From positions 62,001 to 126,000 of the forward strand of contig JAOPGA020001810.1 in NCBI GenBank assembly GCA_026419775.2: a stretch of 64,000 nt of DNA, written 5' to 3'. Origin of the DNA: Acrasis kona (Eukaryota; Heterolobosea; Eutetramitea; Acrasida; Acrasidae). Under the pieces are notes generated by a model that saw only the letters and a program-made list of their open reading frames with translations, was not told where the DNA came from and made no database searches. Both the position numbers and the translations under genes were made by a program. Below, piece after piece: positions 1 to 11,235 of this stretch. Every line of letters begins with the position of its first letter. Position 1 is the first letter of the stretch.

Positions 1-258
1 TTTTTCGATTGAAGAAATGGTACATATCGAATGGTGAAGCTATTTTATGCGATAATGGCCGAAGAAGCGAATCAATTTCGTCCGAGTTGTAATCATTTTC
101 TTTATAATCTGCACATCGTGATATGTCGAGCTGTTTTTGTGAGTATTTTGAATGTAGGGGGTGGGAGTCCAACGAAGGGAATTTTATTTTGTGCTCACCC
201 ATGTCGTTGGTGTGGGATTGTAATTTTTCTTCAGTTTACTGAACAAGGAATTCACAAA

Positions 259-2031
259 ATGCTCTCAAAAGGTATTTTACTTCGTTCATGGGGTGTTTCA
301 TTCTTCAACAACAGAGTGTACTCTAACATCCAACCGCTAAAAGCAAGATTGCATCGTGGTCACTCGCCCAACATCGGCGATTATGAATTACACAAAACAA
401 TCAAGATGATGTTTGAAAAAAATGATGCGAAGTCGGCATTAGAACTAGTAAAGAAAATGGATGCAAACGGAAGAGCCCCAAATGTTTACATTAGTACCAC
501 ACTCATTAACAACTTTGTGAAGTGTCGTCAACGAGTTTCGGCCACTACTGTTTATAATATTATAACACGACATAAACTGCAGTTCAACACTGCCCTATAC
601 ACCGCCGTCATGAAAATGCACTTGATGGGAGGAGATCTAAATAAAGCCTTTGATACGCTTCGAGAGATGCAAGAGAAAAACCAGCCGCCGAACATTGTAA
701 CGTATACAACGTTACTTAGTGAATGCGTCAAACAACGCAGCTCGAGAGCAGAGGAGGTGGTTCGAATGGTCAAGGAGAACAATATCGAGATGGACGAAAG
801 GATGTATTCAAACTTGGTGAACATGTATCTTAAACAAAACAACCTAAAGAAGGCGATTGAAACCCTGGACGAAATGACAGAGTCCGGTCATACACCAAAC
901 GAGTACGTCTACACAGCCTTATTGAACAGTTACATTCAAAAAGGAGACTTTCAAAAAGCCAATGATTTAATTCAAACAATAAAATCTAACAATGCAATGA
1001 CTGCTTCAGTTTATTGTGTTATTTTAAACATGTATGTGTTACAAAATGATATTGAGAAGGCCTTTGATGTTATCGATGATATGAACGAATCCGATCTTTG
1101 TCCAACTATTGTTGCCTATAACACTCTTCTCAAGGGATGTTTAAATTTGAATAAATTTGACGAGGCGACCCGAGTTGTCAAGATGATTAGAGAAAGTCGG
1201 ATTCCGATGGATCTTTTCACATATTCTACGTGTATTAATCTATATTGCAAAACAGATAATATGAAAGAGGCCTATGACTTGCTTGTTGAAATGAAAAATC
1301 AAAATTGCATGCCATCCGTTCATACCTTAACTACTCTGCTAAATGGTTGTATCAGTAACGACCGTCTCAGAGAGGCGGGTGAGGTCTTCAAGATCATGGT
1401 TGATAGCGATATTGTAATGAACGTACACTCCTGGACTGCCATTGTCTTGTTGCACGTGAAGAATAAAGAGTTGAACAAAGCTTATCAAACAATCAAAGAC
1501 ATGAGACTTGGTGGTATTGAACCCAACAATGTAACTTACAATATTCTTCTTTCTGCTTGTGTCGAAGCAGGAGAGGATAAACTGTACAATGAGGTTGAAA
1601 ATAAAATGAAAGAAAACAACATCAAAATGAACATAGTTGCATACAATAGTCTTATTAACCAATGCATCAATACGTGTCAGTTTGATCGGTTCAATTCCAT
1701 TATTGACCAAATGCGTGATGACAACATGAAATGGGATCTTGTGACCTGGAATCTGAGTATCAATTATAATATTAAAAAAGGTAATCTGCAAGAAGCATTC
1801 CGCGTGTTGGATGTAATGAGGAAGCATGGATATGAACCGGACATCATTTCTTATAACACACTATTAGGCGGTTCTTTGTTTGTTAATGATGTTGAACATA
1901 TTAAAAAGGCCTACCACATGCTGATTGATAGCAAAGTAGAGCCAAATCAAAATACAAGAGAATTAATAAATGATGTACAAAACAAGCGGATTATAAAAAC
2001 CAATGTGTTTGATAGTGTTAAACAAAAATAA
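259..2031 (+). CDS. Pentatricopeptide repeat (PPR) protein, probably mitochondrial
   Basis: Single-exon frame of 590 residues from the ATG at 259. The frame is open upstream to 31, but the protein from 259 begins MLSKGILLRSWGVSFF, rich in Arg/Ser and hydrophobics without acids, as in a mitochondrial presequence, so I prefer this start. From about residue 45 to the end it is a run of roughly 14-15 units of about 35 residues with the PPR pattern (for example VTYTTLLSECVK, VAYNTLLKGCLN, VTYNILLSACVE). PPR proteins bind single-stranded organellar RNA and act in its processing, stability, editing or translation. No C-terminal DYW, E or SMR domain is visible, so this is a pure P-type array. The RNA target cannot be read from here. 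The family call is firm; the mitochondrial address is inferred. Confidence 0.9.
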   Translation: MLSKGILLRSWGVSFFNNRVYSNIQPLKARLHRGHSPNIGDYELHKTIKMMFEKNDAKSALELVKKMDANGRAPNVYISTTLINNFVKCRQRVSATTVYNIITRHKLQFNTALYTAVMKMHLMGGDLNKAFDTLREMQEKNQPPNIVTYTTLLSECVKQRSSRAEEVVRMVKENNIEMDERMYSNLVNMYLKQNNLKKAIETLDEMTESGHTPNEYVYTALLNSYIQKGDFQKANDLIQTIKSNNAMTASVYCVILNMYVLQNDIEKAFDVIDDMNESDLCPTIVAYNTLLKGCLNLNKFDEATRVVKMIRESRIPMDLFTYSTCINLYCKTDNMKEAYDLLVEMKNQNCMPSVHTLTTLLNGCISNDRLREAGEVFKIMVDSDIVMNVHSWTAIVLLHVKNKELNKAYQTIKDMRLGGIEPNNVTYNILLSACVEAGEDKLYNEVENKMKENNIKMNIVAYNSLINQCINTCQFDRFNSIIDQMRDDNMKWDLVTWNLSINYNIKKGNLQEAFRVLDVMRKHGYEPDIISYNTLLGGSLFVNDVEHIKKAYHMLIDSKVEPNQNTRELINDVQNKRIIKTNVFDSVKQK

Positions 2032-2169
2032 ATACCGTAATGTTTCTGTGTATCGTCTCCACTTCGTTTCTCTTCCATAGAATTTCTTTCACAACTATTA
2101 CAAAAAGATAATAATAAACCTGGATAAAAGAACAGGATATAATTAAACTAAATTATATGCTTGAAAGCA

Positions 2170-3093
2170 ATGGTGATAACAGACTACGAGAAACAAAGAC
2201 TAGATAATATCAAAAGAAACAAAAAGATTCTTGACAACCTTGGTATCAATAACAAGTTTCTGAAAGTACCAGGGACGAGTAAAAAGACAAACAATAAAAA
2301 ACGCAAATATCTAGAAATAGATCTTGATGACCTACCCAGAAGAAAGTCCCCTAGATTAAGTAGACAAAAACCAGAGTATGGTTTACTACCAGACGAATTT
2401 GATGCTAGTTTAACTCGGTCGCGGGAGCTTGCCAAGAAGGAAGATTTAATCAAACTGAATAAAATTGAACAAGACGACGAAGAAGCCTACGTAATTGAAA
2501 ATTACGACCAAATCGAGCCACTACCAACGCGAGATAAAGATGGCGTTCTACATTTCCGCTCTCATCCTCAATTCAAGCCAAACTTGACTCCAAAAGAAAT
2601 GATACAAACAGGAAGTTTCGGCGGAACCTTCTTCAGAGACGTTCGATCCAACATTACAAAAAAACATCTTGTAGGTGACGACGACTTGTCCGAATTTCCC
2701 AAAGAATGGATGGAAGGTGTCGACATTGAGAAAATGCTAAAGAACGACGAATACGAAGAAAGTGTGAATAGGTATGGAGTCAAAGCAGGTCAAGACCTTA
2801 GAGATTGGGAAAATGCAGGATGGATCAGAAGTTGTGATCCCAGAGGCTGGTTCCAATGGTATTGTAGATTTTACATGGGAAGAAGGAATGGAGATGACGA
2901 CAGACAGGTTCAGAGGTGGTCAGGTGTGGCTGGTCCCAACGGAAGATGGAAGAAGGATCTGGTTAGGAAGATTGTGAGGAGCGGTAAAGAATATGACGAC
3001 GAAAGTGTGAGTGCGGTAGTGAGACAAACATTACAGCATTGGGCCTACAAGTTGTCCGAACAAGATTACAACGCTCTTGTCTCTGATGTATAG
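2170..3093 (+). CDS. Conserved basic protein with KSPRLSR and GWFQWYCRF motifs, function unknown
   Basis: 307 residues from the ATG at 2170 (the frame runs a few codons further up without an ATG). The N-terminus DYEKQRLDNIKRNKKIL plus a basic RRKSPRLSR stretch looks like a nuclear, DNA- or chromatin-associated leader. The C-terminal half holds a conserved block: GSFGGTFFRDV (about residues 150-160), a YGVKAG segment, then DPRGWFQWYCRFYMGRR and DDRQVQRW, ending in a Trp/Leu-rich helix (LQHWAYKLSEQDY). I recognise this block from uncharacterised proteins of protists, fungi and some bacteria, and know of no assigned biochemical activity. It is a compact single-exon gene, 139 bp after the PPR gene and on the same strand. 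Family recognition is from memory; function is not assigned. Confidence 0.75.
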   Translation: MVITDYEKQRLDNIKRNKKILDNLGINNKFLKVPGTSKKTNNKKRKYLEIDLDDLPRRKSPRLSRQKPEYGLLPDEFDASLTRSRELAKKEDLIKLNKIEQDDEEAYVIENYDQIEPLPTRDKDGVLHFRSHPQFKPNLTPKEMIQTGSFGGTFFRDVRSNITKKHLVGDDDLSEFPKEWMEGVDIEKMLKNDEYEESVNRYGVKAGQDLRDWENAGWIRSCDPRGWFQWYCRFYMGRRNGDDDRQVQRWSGVAGPNGRWKKDLVRKIVRSGKEYDDESVSAVVRQTLQHWAYKLSEQDYNALVSDV

Positions 3094-3267
3094 TGTATAA
3101 AATGTATTTTATATTCAATCCTGTTGGTGCTCTTCTCCTCTGTGTGATAATATGATGCGCACAAATATATCGAATTTGGTGAGGTCTCGGGGTTGAGTAA
3201 AAAATTGCTAAATAAGCCTAAATATTTTCTTATTTTGTTGCGGGGACCAAGTCAGATGTGAGAAGAG

Positions 3268-4299
3268 ATGCGAGCAAATGCGAAGCCGCCAAGTACATCT
3301 CATTATAACGCCTTGCGTTCGCCCAAAGATTCTAACAAGCACAATGCGGAAGTGAAGCAGTTAGCCATACTTCCTGAAAGAGGTATTGATGGGGATGTGC
3401 GAATAGAAGGAGTTCTCTACGTGAATGGTTCTGAAACATCTTTCAGAAACCCCATAAGTGCTCGAGAGTCTCCAACCATACAGGAACTCATCTCCCAGAA
3501 AGCTAGCGATAATAAGAACGACACCTTAAACCATTTAGAATTATACGACGAAAAAAATTATAGCAAGACTGGATTCTCAACAGACAGAGACCCCGTGTAT
3601 GATTTTATAAACATTAAGAACTTGGAAATAGGCACAGAGAATGTAAAAAAGACCAGACCAACGCAAATTATAATTCCTAGGTTGAAAATGTCACCGACCA
3701 CACCACCAAGTCCATCCACAGTCAAGTCACCAAAAATCAAACAATCTGCAGGGGTTGTTGTTGGTGATGATTTAATAAAAAATAGAACAAGATGTAGGAC
3801 TGACCCGAAATTGAGAGCAAACACTTATGGGAATCTGAGGTGGTATGCCGAAAAGCTTAAAAGTAGTCCACAAAATAGTCCAAAAAATCACTCCGAAACA
3901 GTTTCTAATGTTGGTGGCTCCTCTTTTCTAATAGAAGAATCAATGAAAAGTAATAAAATAAAATCTGCACCCGTCACTCGTTATTCTGTTCCCGACGACG
4001 AGTTGTTTTATGTTCGTGTGAGTTCACCTGGACCACACCCCATCTACCTTCCTAGGCCCAACACTTCTTTTGGACCTAATGCCATTACAATAAAAAGACC
4101 ATCTTCGGCTGGTGCCGCAGTTAAAAGAATAACTAGAAATGACAGTTCAAATTCCTTGCTAAAACAAAGTTATAGTGAGGAGAGATTTGGATGTGTCACA
4201 CCGAGACGAGGAACAGAGCCCGTCATCTCTAAGCAAATTAAGTTAGTAGACCGCCCCCTAAGCGCACGCACTAGAAATAAATATACACATGTTTTGTAA
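3268..4299 (+). CDS. Ser/Pro-rich low-complexity protein, unknown
   Basis: 343 residues, single exon, starting at the ATG at 3268. The composition is Ser, Pro, Lys and Asn rich, with SP/TP-type sites (MSPTTPPSPSTVKSPK, SSPQNSPKNH) and short basic patches, and it has no signal peptide or membrane segment. It looks largely disordered and a possible target of proline-directed kinases. The only structured-looking piece is around FYVRVSSPGPHPIYLPRPN. I do not recognise a family. Codon use resembles its neighbours and the frame is long for this base composition, so I think it is a real gene. It is followed by about 250 bp of noncoding sequence before the protease gene. Confidence 0.65.
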   Translation: MRANAKPPSTSHYNALRSPKDSNKHNAEVKQLAILPERGIDGDVRIEGVLYVNGSETSFRNPISARESPTIQELISQKASDNKNDTLNHLELYDEKNYSKTGFSTDRDPVYDFINIKNLEIGTENVKKTRPTQIIIPRLKMSPTTPPSPSTVKSPKIKQSAGVVVGDDLIKNRTRCRTDPKLRANTYGNLRWYAEKLKSSPQNSPKNHSETVSNVGGSSFLIEESMKSNKIKSAPVTRYSVPDDELFYVRVSSPGPHPIYLPRPNTSFGPNAITIKRPSSAGAAVKRITRNDSSNSLLKQSYSEERFGCVTPRRGTEPVISKQIKLVDRPLSARTRNKYTHVL

Positions 4300-4547
4300 A
4301 TTAGTAATTTAAAAAATGGTGAAGGGAATTTGAAATTATCTTTGAACCTGTACATTCCCTATCCAACATCAGATAAAGACGCATCTCTTTCGTCGTAAAT
4401 ATTAGAGGCAACAGAACACTCACTTTGATATTTTTCTAGTTGAGTACTTATTAGTAAGTATTATTAAAGAGTGGTGTTTGGATCTTGGATTAGCACGAAT
4501 CACTTCAATCAAAACACAATTGTGACAGCGATTGAAGAAATAAAAAT

Positions 4548-5486
4548 ATGAAACTCATACTAGTTGTTGCTTTTATTATTCTTTGTTCAACAGCGTGCCA
4601 TGCTGTACTAAATGGGTTGCCAGCAACACAAGGTCAGTTCCCGTACCTTGTTTATGTTGTGGTGGATCCTGGCACCCCATATACATATGCATGTGGAGGT
4701 GGTATTATTAGTTCGAGATATGTTATTAGTGCTGGTCATTGTTCATTTGGAGGCTTCTTCAAAGTAATTGTTGGAAGAATAGATGTAGATGGTTTTAAAC
4801 AGGAAGATATAATTGATGTAGAGGCAGTAATTCGTCCATCAGATTATGGAAAAGATAATATTTTCAACTACGATGATGTTGCTGTTTTTACTTTAAAAAA
4901 AGATGTGTTTGAAAAGCCAAACTACATCCAGTATTTAGGTATGTAGCTAGTTTGAAGTCTATTATTCATTGTAGATATTGGATTAAACTCGCCTCCAGTC
5001 GGCGCACCATTAACTTTGGCAGGATTTGGAAGATTAAAAGACGACAAGGATACCTCACTATCACACTACAATACAGTTCAAGTTAGCAGTGATTCTGAGT
5101 GTGTTTTTAAAACCTATTCAAATGAGACTTCTTACTGCATCAACGACCCAAAGTCTGGGTTTTGTAATGGTGACAGTGGAAGTCCGCTCGTAGTGAGAAA
5201 TCCAGTCTCAGACAGATGGATCCTAGTTGGATTATCGAGTTATGGACACGCAGGAGTATGTGGATACAGGAAACCAGATGCGGTCATCTCAAAAATAGCA
5301 GTAATGATCGATTTCATCAAAATACATACCTATGATTCTCCTCCAAGGTTTGTTGAGGTTCAATACTCTACAGAGACAGAGACAACGCTCATTCCTTTGA
5401 ATGGACCTGCAAGCAACTGTCCATCTTTCTTCAAATCTACTGTTACAATAATCATGTTGTTACTAGTGTTCATCATACAAGTCTAA
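4548..5486 (+). CDS. Secreted/surface trypsin-like serine protease (S1), two exons
   Basis: Exon 1 is 4548-4938 and exon 2 is 4975-5486, split by a 36-bp intron (4939-4974, GTATGT...TGTAG). The spliced product is about 300 residues. It starts with a signal peptide (MKLILVVAFIILCSTACHA). The chymotrypsin-fold triad is visible: His in SAGHCS, Asp in YDDVAVF, Ser in GDSGSPLVV. The N-terminus LNGLPATQGQFPYLVYV resembles the activation site and first strand of trypsins, but starts L-N-G instead of I-V-G-G. A hydrophobic tail (TIIMLLLVFIIQV) suggests a GPI-anchor signal or C-terminal membrane segment. It is a paralogue of the longer protease at 42885-44453, without that gene's Thr-rich tail. Substrate unknown; extracellular digestion or surface processing is likely. 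Confidence 0.88.
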
Positions 5487-5525
5487 ATAAAACTAGAATT
5501 TATTATAATATTCTTTTTTACGAGA

Positions 5526-8500
5526 CTAAAAATCCAAATTTTCTTTACTAAACCAGCTGTGGTGAAGAGTGAGCACCTTTGTTAGTCTTTCACCGCTACA
5601 TAAAGGTCTGTGTATCTCAACAGGCCCCTTTAGTTTAACCTGAACATCATCTGTAACTGCTTTTATCACTTCGGGGTCCTTATCTCGACACACCGCCTTT
5701 TGTGATACATCCAAAAGTTTTTTGAGTTCTTGTTGCTTCTTATGAAGTGGTTGGAGAGCGGACCATGTGTAGTATTTGACACGGGTGACAAGACGTAGCA
5801 TCAAACCCCACAACATGAGGGACTGCTCGCTAGTTGGATTAGACATGATAAAATCATAAATTTTCTTTATTCTCGTGAGTGGAAGATCTTCAAAAGTAAA
5901 TTCTTCAACCATGTCACGATAGATTGCTGCCTTGAACAACTCAGACGTATGGAAACTATCATTTTTATAGGTCCACACCCATGTATCGGGATTGGAAGTT
6001 ATATTTATTAATTGCGACAATTTTTTGTCAATAGGCAGTGCTTGAATGACTGCAAAAACAATTCGATGAAAAACACACCCTAATGGAATATACACTTGAC
6101 TGCCCTCAAAGCTGGACTTTAAAACATTTGTAACATGAACATCATCCAGTGGACAGTGTTGTTTCAAAAACAATGCTCTGTCAATGGCAGTAAAAGGACT
6201 TTTCTGAATTTTAGCCTCTCCAAGCTGATAATTGACAAAACCAAGTTTACTAAGATTAAAACTACTACGAGTGGCAAAATAACGACTCGGAAAATCCTTT
6301 TCTTTAAATTCTACGATGTGTTTACATCGATTGTCAAGGTGAATTTGTTCAGGATTTGAAATTAAGAATTTTTTTTGAAGCTTATCTGCAGGAATTTCTT
6401 CCCATACGACTTGACGCATCATGAGGTCGATGAAGTAATTGTCAGGCCAATTAGTTTGACCTCCAATCACTACCAGTCCAGAGTCAAACAAAGCGGAACC
6501 ATCAAGTGTAACGAAATGACTTGCGATTGTATCGGGAAGAGCGACTTGACTGGTGTTTGGATCGTTGGACACTAATATTAATTTACCTCTGAACTGATCA
6601 ACCCATGGACCACCGTTTACAAGAGGTCCATAGCGGCTACAGTCCCAAAAATTAACGTTTAATTTAAGATGATTAAAAACACACAAAAATGTATCAAAAT
6701 CTTGTTGAGACAGATGAGCCCCCGTTACAAATAAGACATCATAAATATTTTTGTTCGTTTCATCCATTGGAATGTAACTCGGGACCACTCTCAAGTGAGT
6801 CGCCGCCGTCTGTATGGCAACATCTCTCAAAGTCAACTTGACATGACATTGTAATCTCTTAAATAATGCAGTACCCGGCGCCACACTCGCCACGAACGCA
6901 CAGGCCACAACCGTTCCTCCGGGTGGTATTTCTGCTATCTCGCCACTCAAAATATTTGATTGACTAGGATCATCGAGAACAAAGTATTCATCAAGTGCAA
7001 CGGAATAACGGACCGACCCGAATGAACCCTCTACGGATCCATACGGCCTATTAGAAATATTTTGTAACAACAAACGGAATAAACAAGATTGACCAGGAGA
7101 TAATGATTCTTCATGTTCAATTGCAAGTATACGAATAGGATACCAAACACCTCTTTCCTCTACCGGAAACCCACTACCAAAGAATCTATTTAATAACATT
7201 GTTTCTGGTTTGACCGAAAATGAAGAGCGGTACTCTGGAAGAACATTTGTTTCAAGTGGACGAGGATCAGGGAAAATGTGACCGATGAATTGATTCGGAA
7301 TCATGATTTGTTGGCCAGGATGAATTGGAGGAATCATGAAGGAATTTGACGTCTTGTCGATGCTAATGAAGGAAATGGATTCAAAAGTGATCCAAATGTC
7401 AGCTGGTGTGGTTAATCCACCATCGTTCAATAAAACAACATCTTCAATATAAATTTTTTCTCCTGGTTCAAACACTCCATCGTCTACGGCTGGTCTTATC
7501 GAATAGGAAAGAACTTGAATATTGTAAAGTCGATCGCTCTATTACAAAAGTTAAAAATAAAATAATACTCTAATAATACCCTTTGAAGAGCATACCCACT
7601 CTCGTCCGTAATAGAGTAAGTGATTTTTCCATCGGCTGCAGTATAACCTTTTCGTCCGTTGGACCCAGAACTACCCGAATGACCAGACCCACCCATCTTA
7701 CCATGTGGACCTTGTCTGCCACTATAACCATCCCGTGAGATATGGGTATGTGTTTGGTTGTCGTGATGATGTCGTGGTCCATGTCTTCCTCCTTGACCTC
7801 CAGGGCCTCCTGGTCCACCTTGGCCGCCGCTTCCACCGGCTCCAGGGTTTCCAGCATGACCACCACTTCCTGCTTTACCAGCTTTATACTGTACCTCTAC
7901 AAGAGATAACAGCGCCTATTGCAATGTTAATGAATTTTGTAAAAGTTGAAATTATTACGGGGTTTGTTGTATAGAGGTTAATGTTACCTCCTGCACCAGC
8001 AGCTCCTCCGTCACCACCAGTACCCGAACTCCCACCGTTGCCTCCATTACCTCCATCCCCTCCTTGACCACCATTGCCTCCATCCCCTCCATTACCTATA
8101 AATGTTAAATAAAATCATGTTCATCTTGAACTGCACCTCCAGGGTGGTGGGAGTCGTGACCACGATATCCTTGTGGTCCTGTACCACCGTGACCACCATC
8201 ACCTCCTCTTCCACCATCACCGCCACGGCCACCACTTCCACCATTTCCACCTCTGGAGATACACTATAATTATTATAAATTCATTTGAAGGTGAAACATA
8301 CTTTGATTTTATCTTGCCCTAAATTGGTAGTGGTGGTAATGTCACCATTTAGTGTGAGATATTCGTGAGAAGGACCTGACAAGTATAGATTTATATCGCC
8401 ACCGTTGGTTGCATCTGTGCCATTTGTTCCATGAGTACCATTAGTACCATTGGAGCCATGGGATCCGTCTTGTCCTGACGTCTTAAACCAATTGCTTGCA

Positions 8501-8652
8501 AATAAGGCATCGAGGAAAGGGTTTGCGTTCTCTCCACGGTGCCCATTCTGACCGTGTATTCCATTTGGCCCTTGAAGTCCTTGAATTGTTAGTAGAGTAT
8601 GTGAAGATTACATACCATCCCTTCCATCCCTTCCTCTTTTATCAATTAACAT
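5526..8652 (-). CDS. Large Gly-X-X (collagen-like) protein with a conserved non-repetitive C-terminal region, six exons
   Basis: My reconstruction has six exons: 8652-8616, 8579-8302, 8263-8137, 8095-7988, 7896-7580 and 7538-5526. Introns are 36, 38, 41, 91 and 41 bp, all GT-AG, and the 2880-nt sum is in frame for 959 residues. The N-terminal 290 residues are Gly-rich triplets (RGRDGRDGLQGPNG, GGRGGDGGRGGDGG) interrupted by a short GGDINLYLSG segment. The last exon encodes about 670 non-repetitive residues (starting SDRLYNIQVLSYS) with beta-rich character and a charged helical tail. This arrangement resembles a family of uncharacterised proteins of protists and bacteria; a DUF7932-type name is my recollection only. 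No signal peptide is seen, so secretion is not supported. Large exon 6 alone would miss the Gly-rich head. Confidence 0.8.
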
Positions 8653-9051
8653 GTAGTAGTATTACAGGAATGTTTGTTCAATTATTTGAATTTTCTGTTG
8701 GGGAGCTTTATTTACAATTCAGCAACTTGTCAAGTCCTTGTCTTGAAAACGTTTTCATTTACGAATAAGTCAACGAAAATTTACAAATACCGGGTGATTA
8801 ATACACTCGTACCGAGTAAAACATATACTACTGTGATTAATACGGTTATTTATCAAAAATTTCGATAAAACAATTTGATTTCAGAGATCTTGGTAAAGAC
8901 GTCGTCAGTGATCAGAAGCAGAACAGGCGTGTTCATTATATGTTGTTATGCATCATTACAATCAACAACGCATAAAATATTTCAGCACACAACACAAAAT
9001 CAAGGAGAAAAAATTATGGTAAAATAATTCATTACAAACATTTACAGAATT

Positions 9052-10225
9052 TTACAAAATAACACATTGATTTTTTTCCGTGTCACTTTTCCGCATCGTA
9101 TGGTCTTTGGTTGGCTTTTGAAGGTCTTCGTTGGCGTCATGGATCAGTTTATACACTAAACTAAATGGAATGGTAATGTCGTTGACCCATTGTACTTGAT
9201 CCTCGTTATGGTACATTGTGACTGTTAAAAATGAATCAAAGCCGCAAAAAATGTAACTAACCTGTTGGATAATAAAGTTCCGTTTTTAACATTCCTGAAA
9301 GGTCCAGTTCGCACAAAGGGTTTAATTTTTGTCCATTCTTCAAGAATATTAACCTGTTTCCACGAATGTTCACCAGAACACCTATTCTATCTCCTGTTTC
9401 GTATTTATACCATAGATTTGTACAAGGGTTGCCTTCCGTGCCTCTACCTGTCATTGTTAATTTTCATTCTTGTTGATGTTGACTTACCATTCCGTAGGAG
9501 ACCATCGCTGCTCAGTGACCACGTCACGGAGTCCGGTTTGTCTATTGCACAGTATCCACAGAAGTTCATGTCAAGTTTGAAGTGTCTGTCCGATATTCCT
9601 ATGGACATGTTCATGGTGTGATGATGAAGAACAAGAAGCTCAAAGTAATAAAACATGTGCTTGCAGTTTGGGTCCAAAGGCTTCAATGTCCTTACGGAAT
9701 GATTTGTTGTTCCGCTGTTGGACACTCTGTGTATTCGCGCAGTTAGGCCTTCAGGGGATTTGGAGGTCATAAAAGCATCATCTTCTACTGAATCCAGTAC
9801 CTGTATACATACTCCTTTCTGCTTGCTATCAAACTATAAATGTTAGTTAGATGCAAAATGTGAGAGCATCAATACCCTCCCTAACTTGGTTAGTGATTCA
9901 CAAAAAAGATAACCTTACATTGAAAAGGATTTAAAGTAAAAAATAGAAGCTTCCAGTTTACATACTTCTTCGATCCTTTAATCTTCTTCGAATAGTTTTT
10001 GTGTATGTCTTCTTTATCTGTCTGATGTTTATAGAGTGATATAACTCTCTTTTTCCATGTAGAATTGCATGTTGAGCATATTTCTCTACTAGTGAGAGAT
10101 AAATTTAGAACACACTTGGGGGACATGAAAGCGATGGTCAAGGATAACAACTCTCTCGGCAAATCAGCAATCGTATAAACACCATCTTTCCGTGCGTTTG
10201 GTGATATTATTCTTCCAGTCAGCAT
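9052..10225 (-). CDS. F-box plus SPRY-domain protein with C-terminal CaaX box and a 5-nt micro-exon
   Basis: Exons: 10225-9919, 9880-9876 (5 nt), 9833-9488, 9447-9262 and 9221-9052, with introns of 38, 42, 40 and 40 bp. The sum is 1014 nt, 337 residues. Residues about 20-60 form an F-box (YTIADLPRELLSLTIAFMS), the part that would bind Skp1 in an SCF ubiquitin ligase. A SPRY/B30.2 domain follows (WRFDSKQKG, FYYFELLVL, SIGISDRHF, GDRIGVLVNIRGNRLIFLKNG), expected to bind the substrate. The protein ends in CVIL, a CaaX prenylation motif whose Leu favours geranylgeranyl, so it is probably membrane-tethered. Joining exon 1 to exon 3 directly gives an immediate stop; the micro-exon GGAGG restores the frame and supplies the W-R of the conserved WxFD motif. 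Confidence 0.82.
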
Positions 10226-11235
10226 GTGCAGGTTATTTTTGTTTTATTGAATGCTCAAATTAGTGGTCAACGGAACGGCAAATCCCATTGAATCGTCCTG
10301 GTATACTACAGGCAATAGAAAACCATCATAGCAACCTTTTTGTACAGCATCTATCAAGGAGAGTATTAGAATTCAAGTATTATAATTGAACTTTCCCCCA
10401 GGAGCTATTATGATTCACCAATAAACTACAACGCGTACAAATAATCGATTATAATCAGCTTTCAAAACATCAGCCCAAACACTTTGTTGATAACTTTGGG
10501 CAATTTCGAACCAAACACAAAACAATTCTCGCACTCAAAATTACTTCCCAAAAGGTGGCACAAACTCTTAGGTCGAGCGTTTGCGCCCTTCAACTCTTAA
10601 AGTAGACTGCAGCCATCGCACCTCAATCCCATCAAATTGAAAGTGCCCCATACAAATCTCAGGACTATCTTATAATATAATATGCACCTCATCGGCCACC
10701 ATTTCGAGCCAAGTACATTCTACTTTTCAGACTTTATTTCCAAACATACAAACAGCAGCACCAAAGCAATGGTACAAATATGGATCATATCAAACTGGTT
10801 ATAGTCACCTCATCATTCTATGGCTACAAAGTACTAGCAATCAAGGTTATAAATGTTAATGAATTGGGAGGAATTTATTTTTCAAAAAGGTAGAGGTTTG
10901 TTATATGTTCGTATGTGACATTTAATAGATGTAATACACAGTATTGTAGTGTCTCATCTTGATGTGATAGTAAGGTGCACTAAACACAACAACCCACAAT
11001 ATTCCAGCGTTGGATTGTTGTAATCAATAAACACAACTAAACCATGTAAGTATACGGATTCTAAATATGTACGATACGGTATATGATGTTCGTTATGGTA
11101 TACGTTGGCCACGGGAATTGTCCCCAAATGGTGTACTAAAAGAGTTCAAAATGGAGATGAGTTCGGAGAAAGCAGTTCGGAATTAAGGATATTTTCTAAA
11201 TTCAAGTGTTGCACTCCTCAACACACCACCAAAAT
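10226..11235. other. Intergenic stretch, no gene seen
   Basis: About 1 kb between the divergent F-box/SPRY gene and the Thr-Pro repeat protein gene. I see no long frame, no repeat shared with the rest of the window and no RNA gene signature. It should contain both promoters; no convincing core motif is visible beyond short AT-rich patches such as TATAATATAATATG near 10670-10684. Confidence 0.4.

Noticed and set aside
31-258. Upstream extension of the PPR frame
   Set aside because: It does not look like PPR or a presequence; the ATG at 259 begins a good mitochondrial leader.
9834-9918. One 85-bp intron in the F-box/SPRY gene
   Set aside because: It would give an in-frame stop right after the join; two introns around a 5-nt exon keep the frame and complete the WxFD motif.
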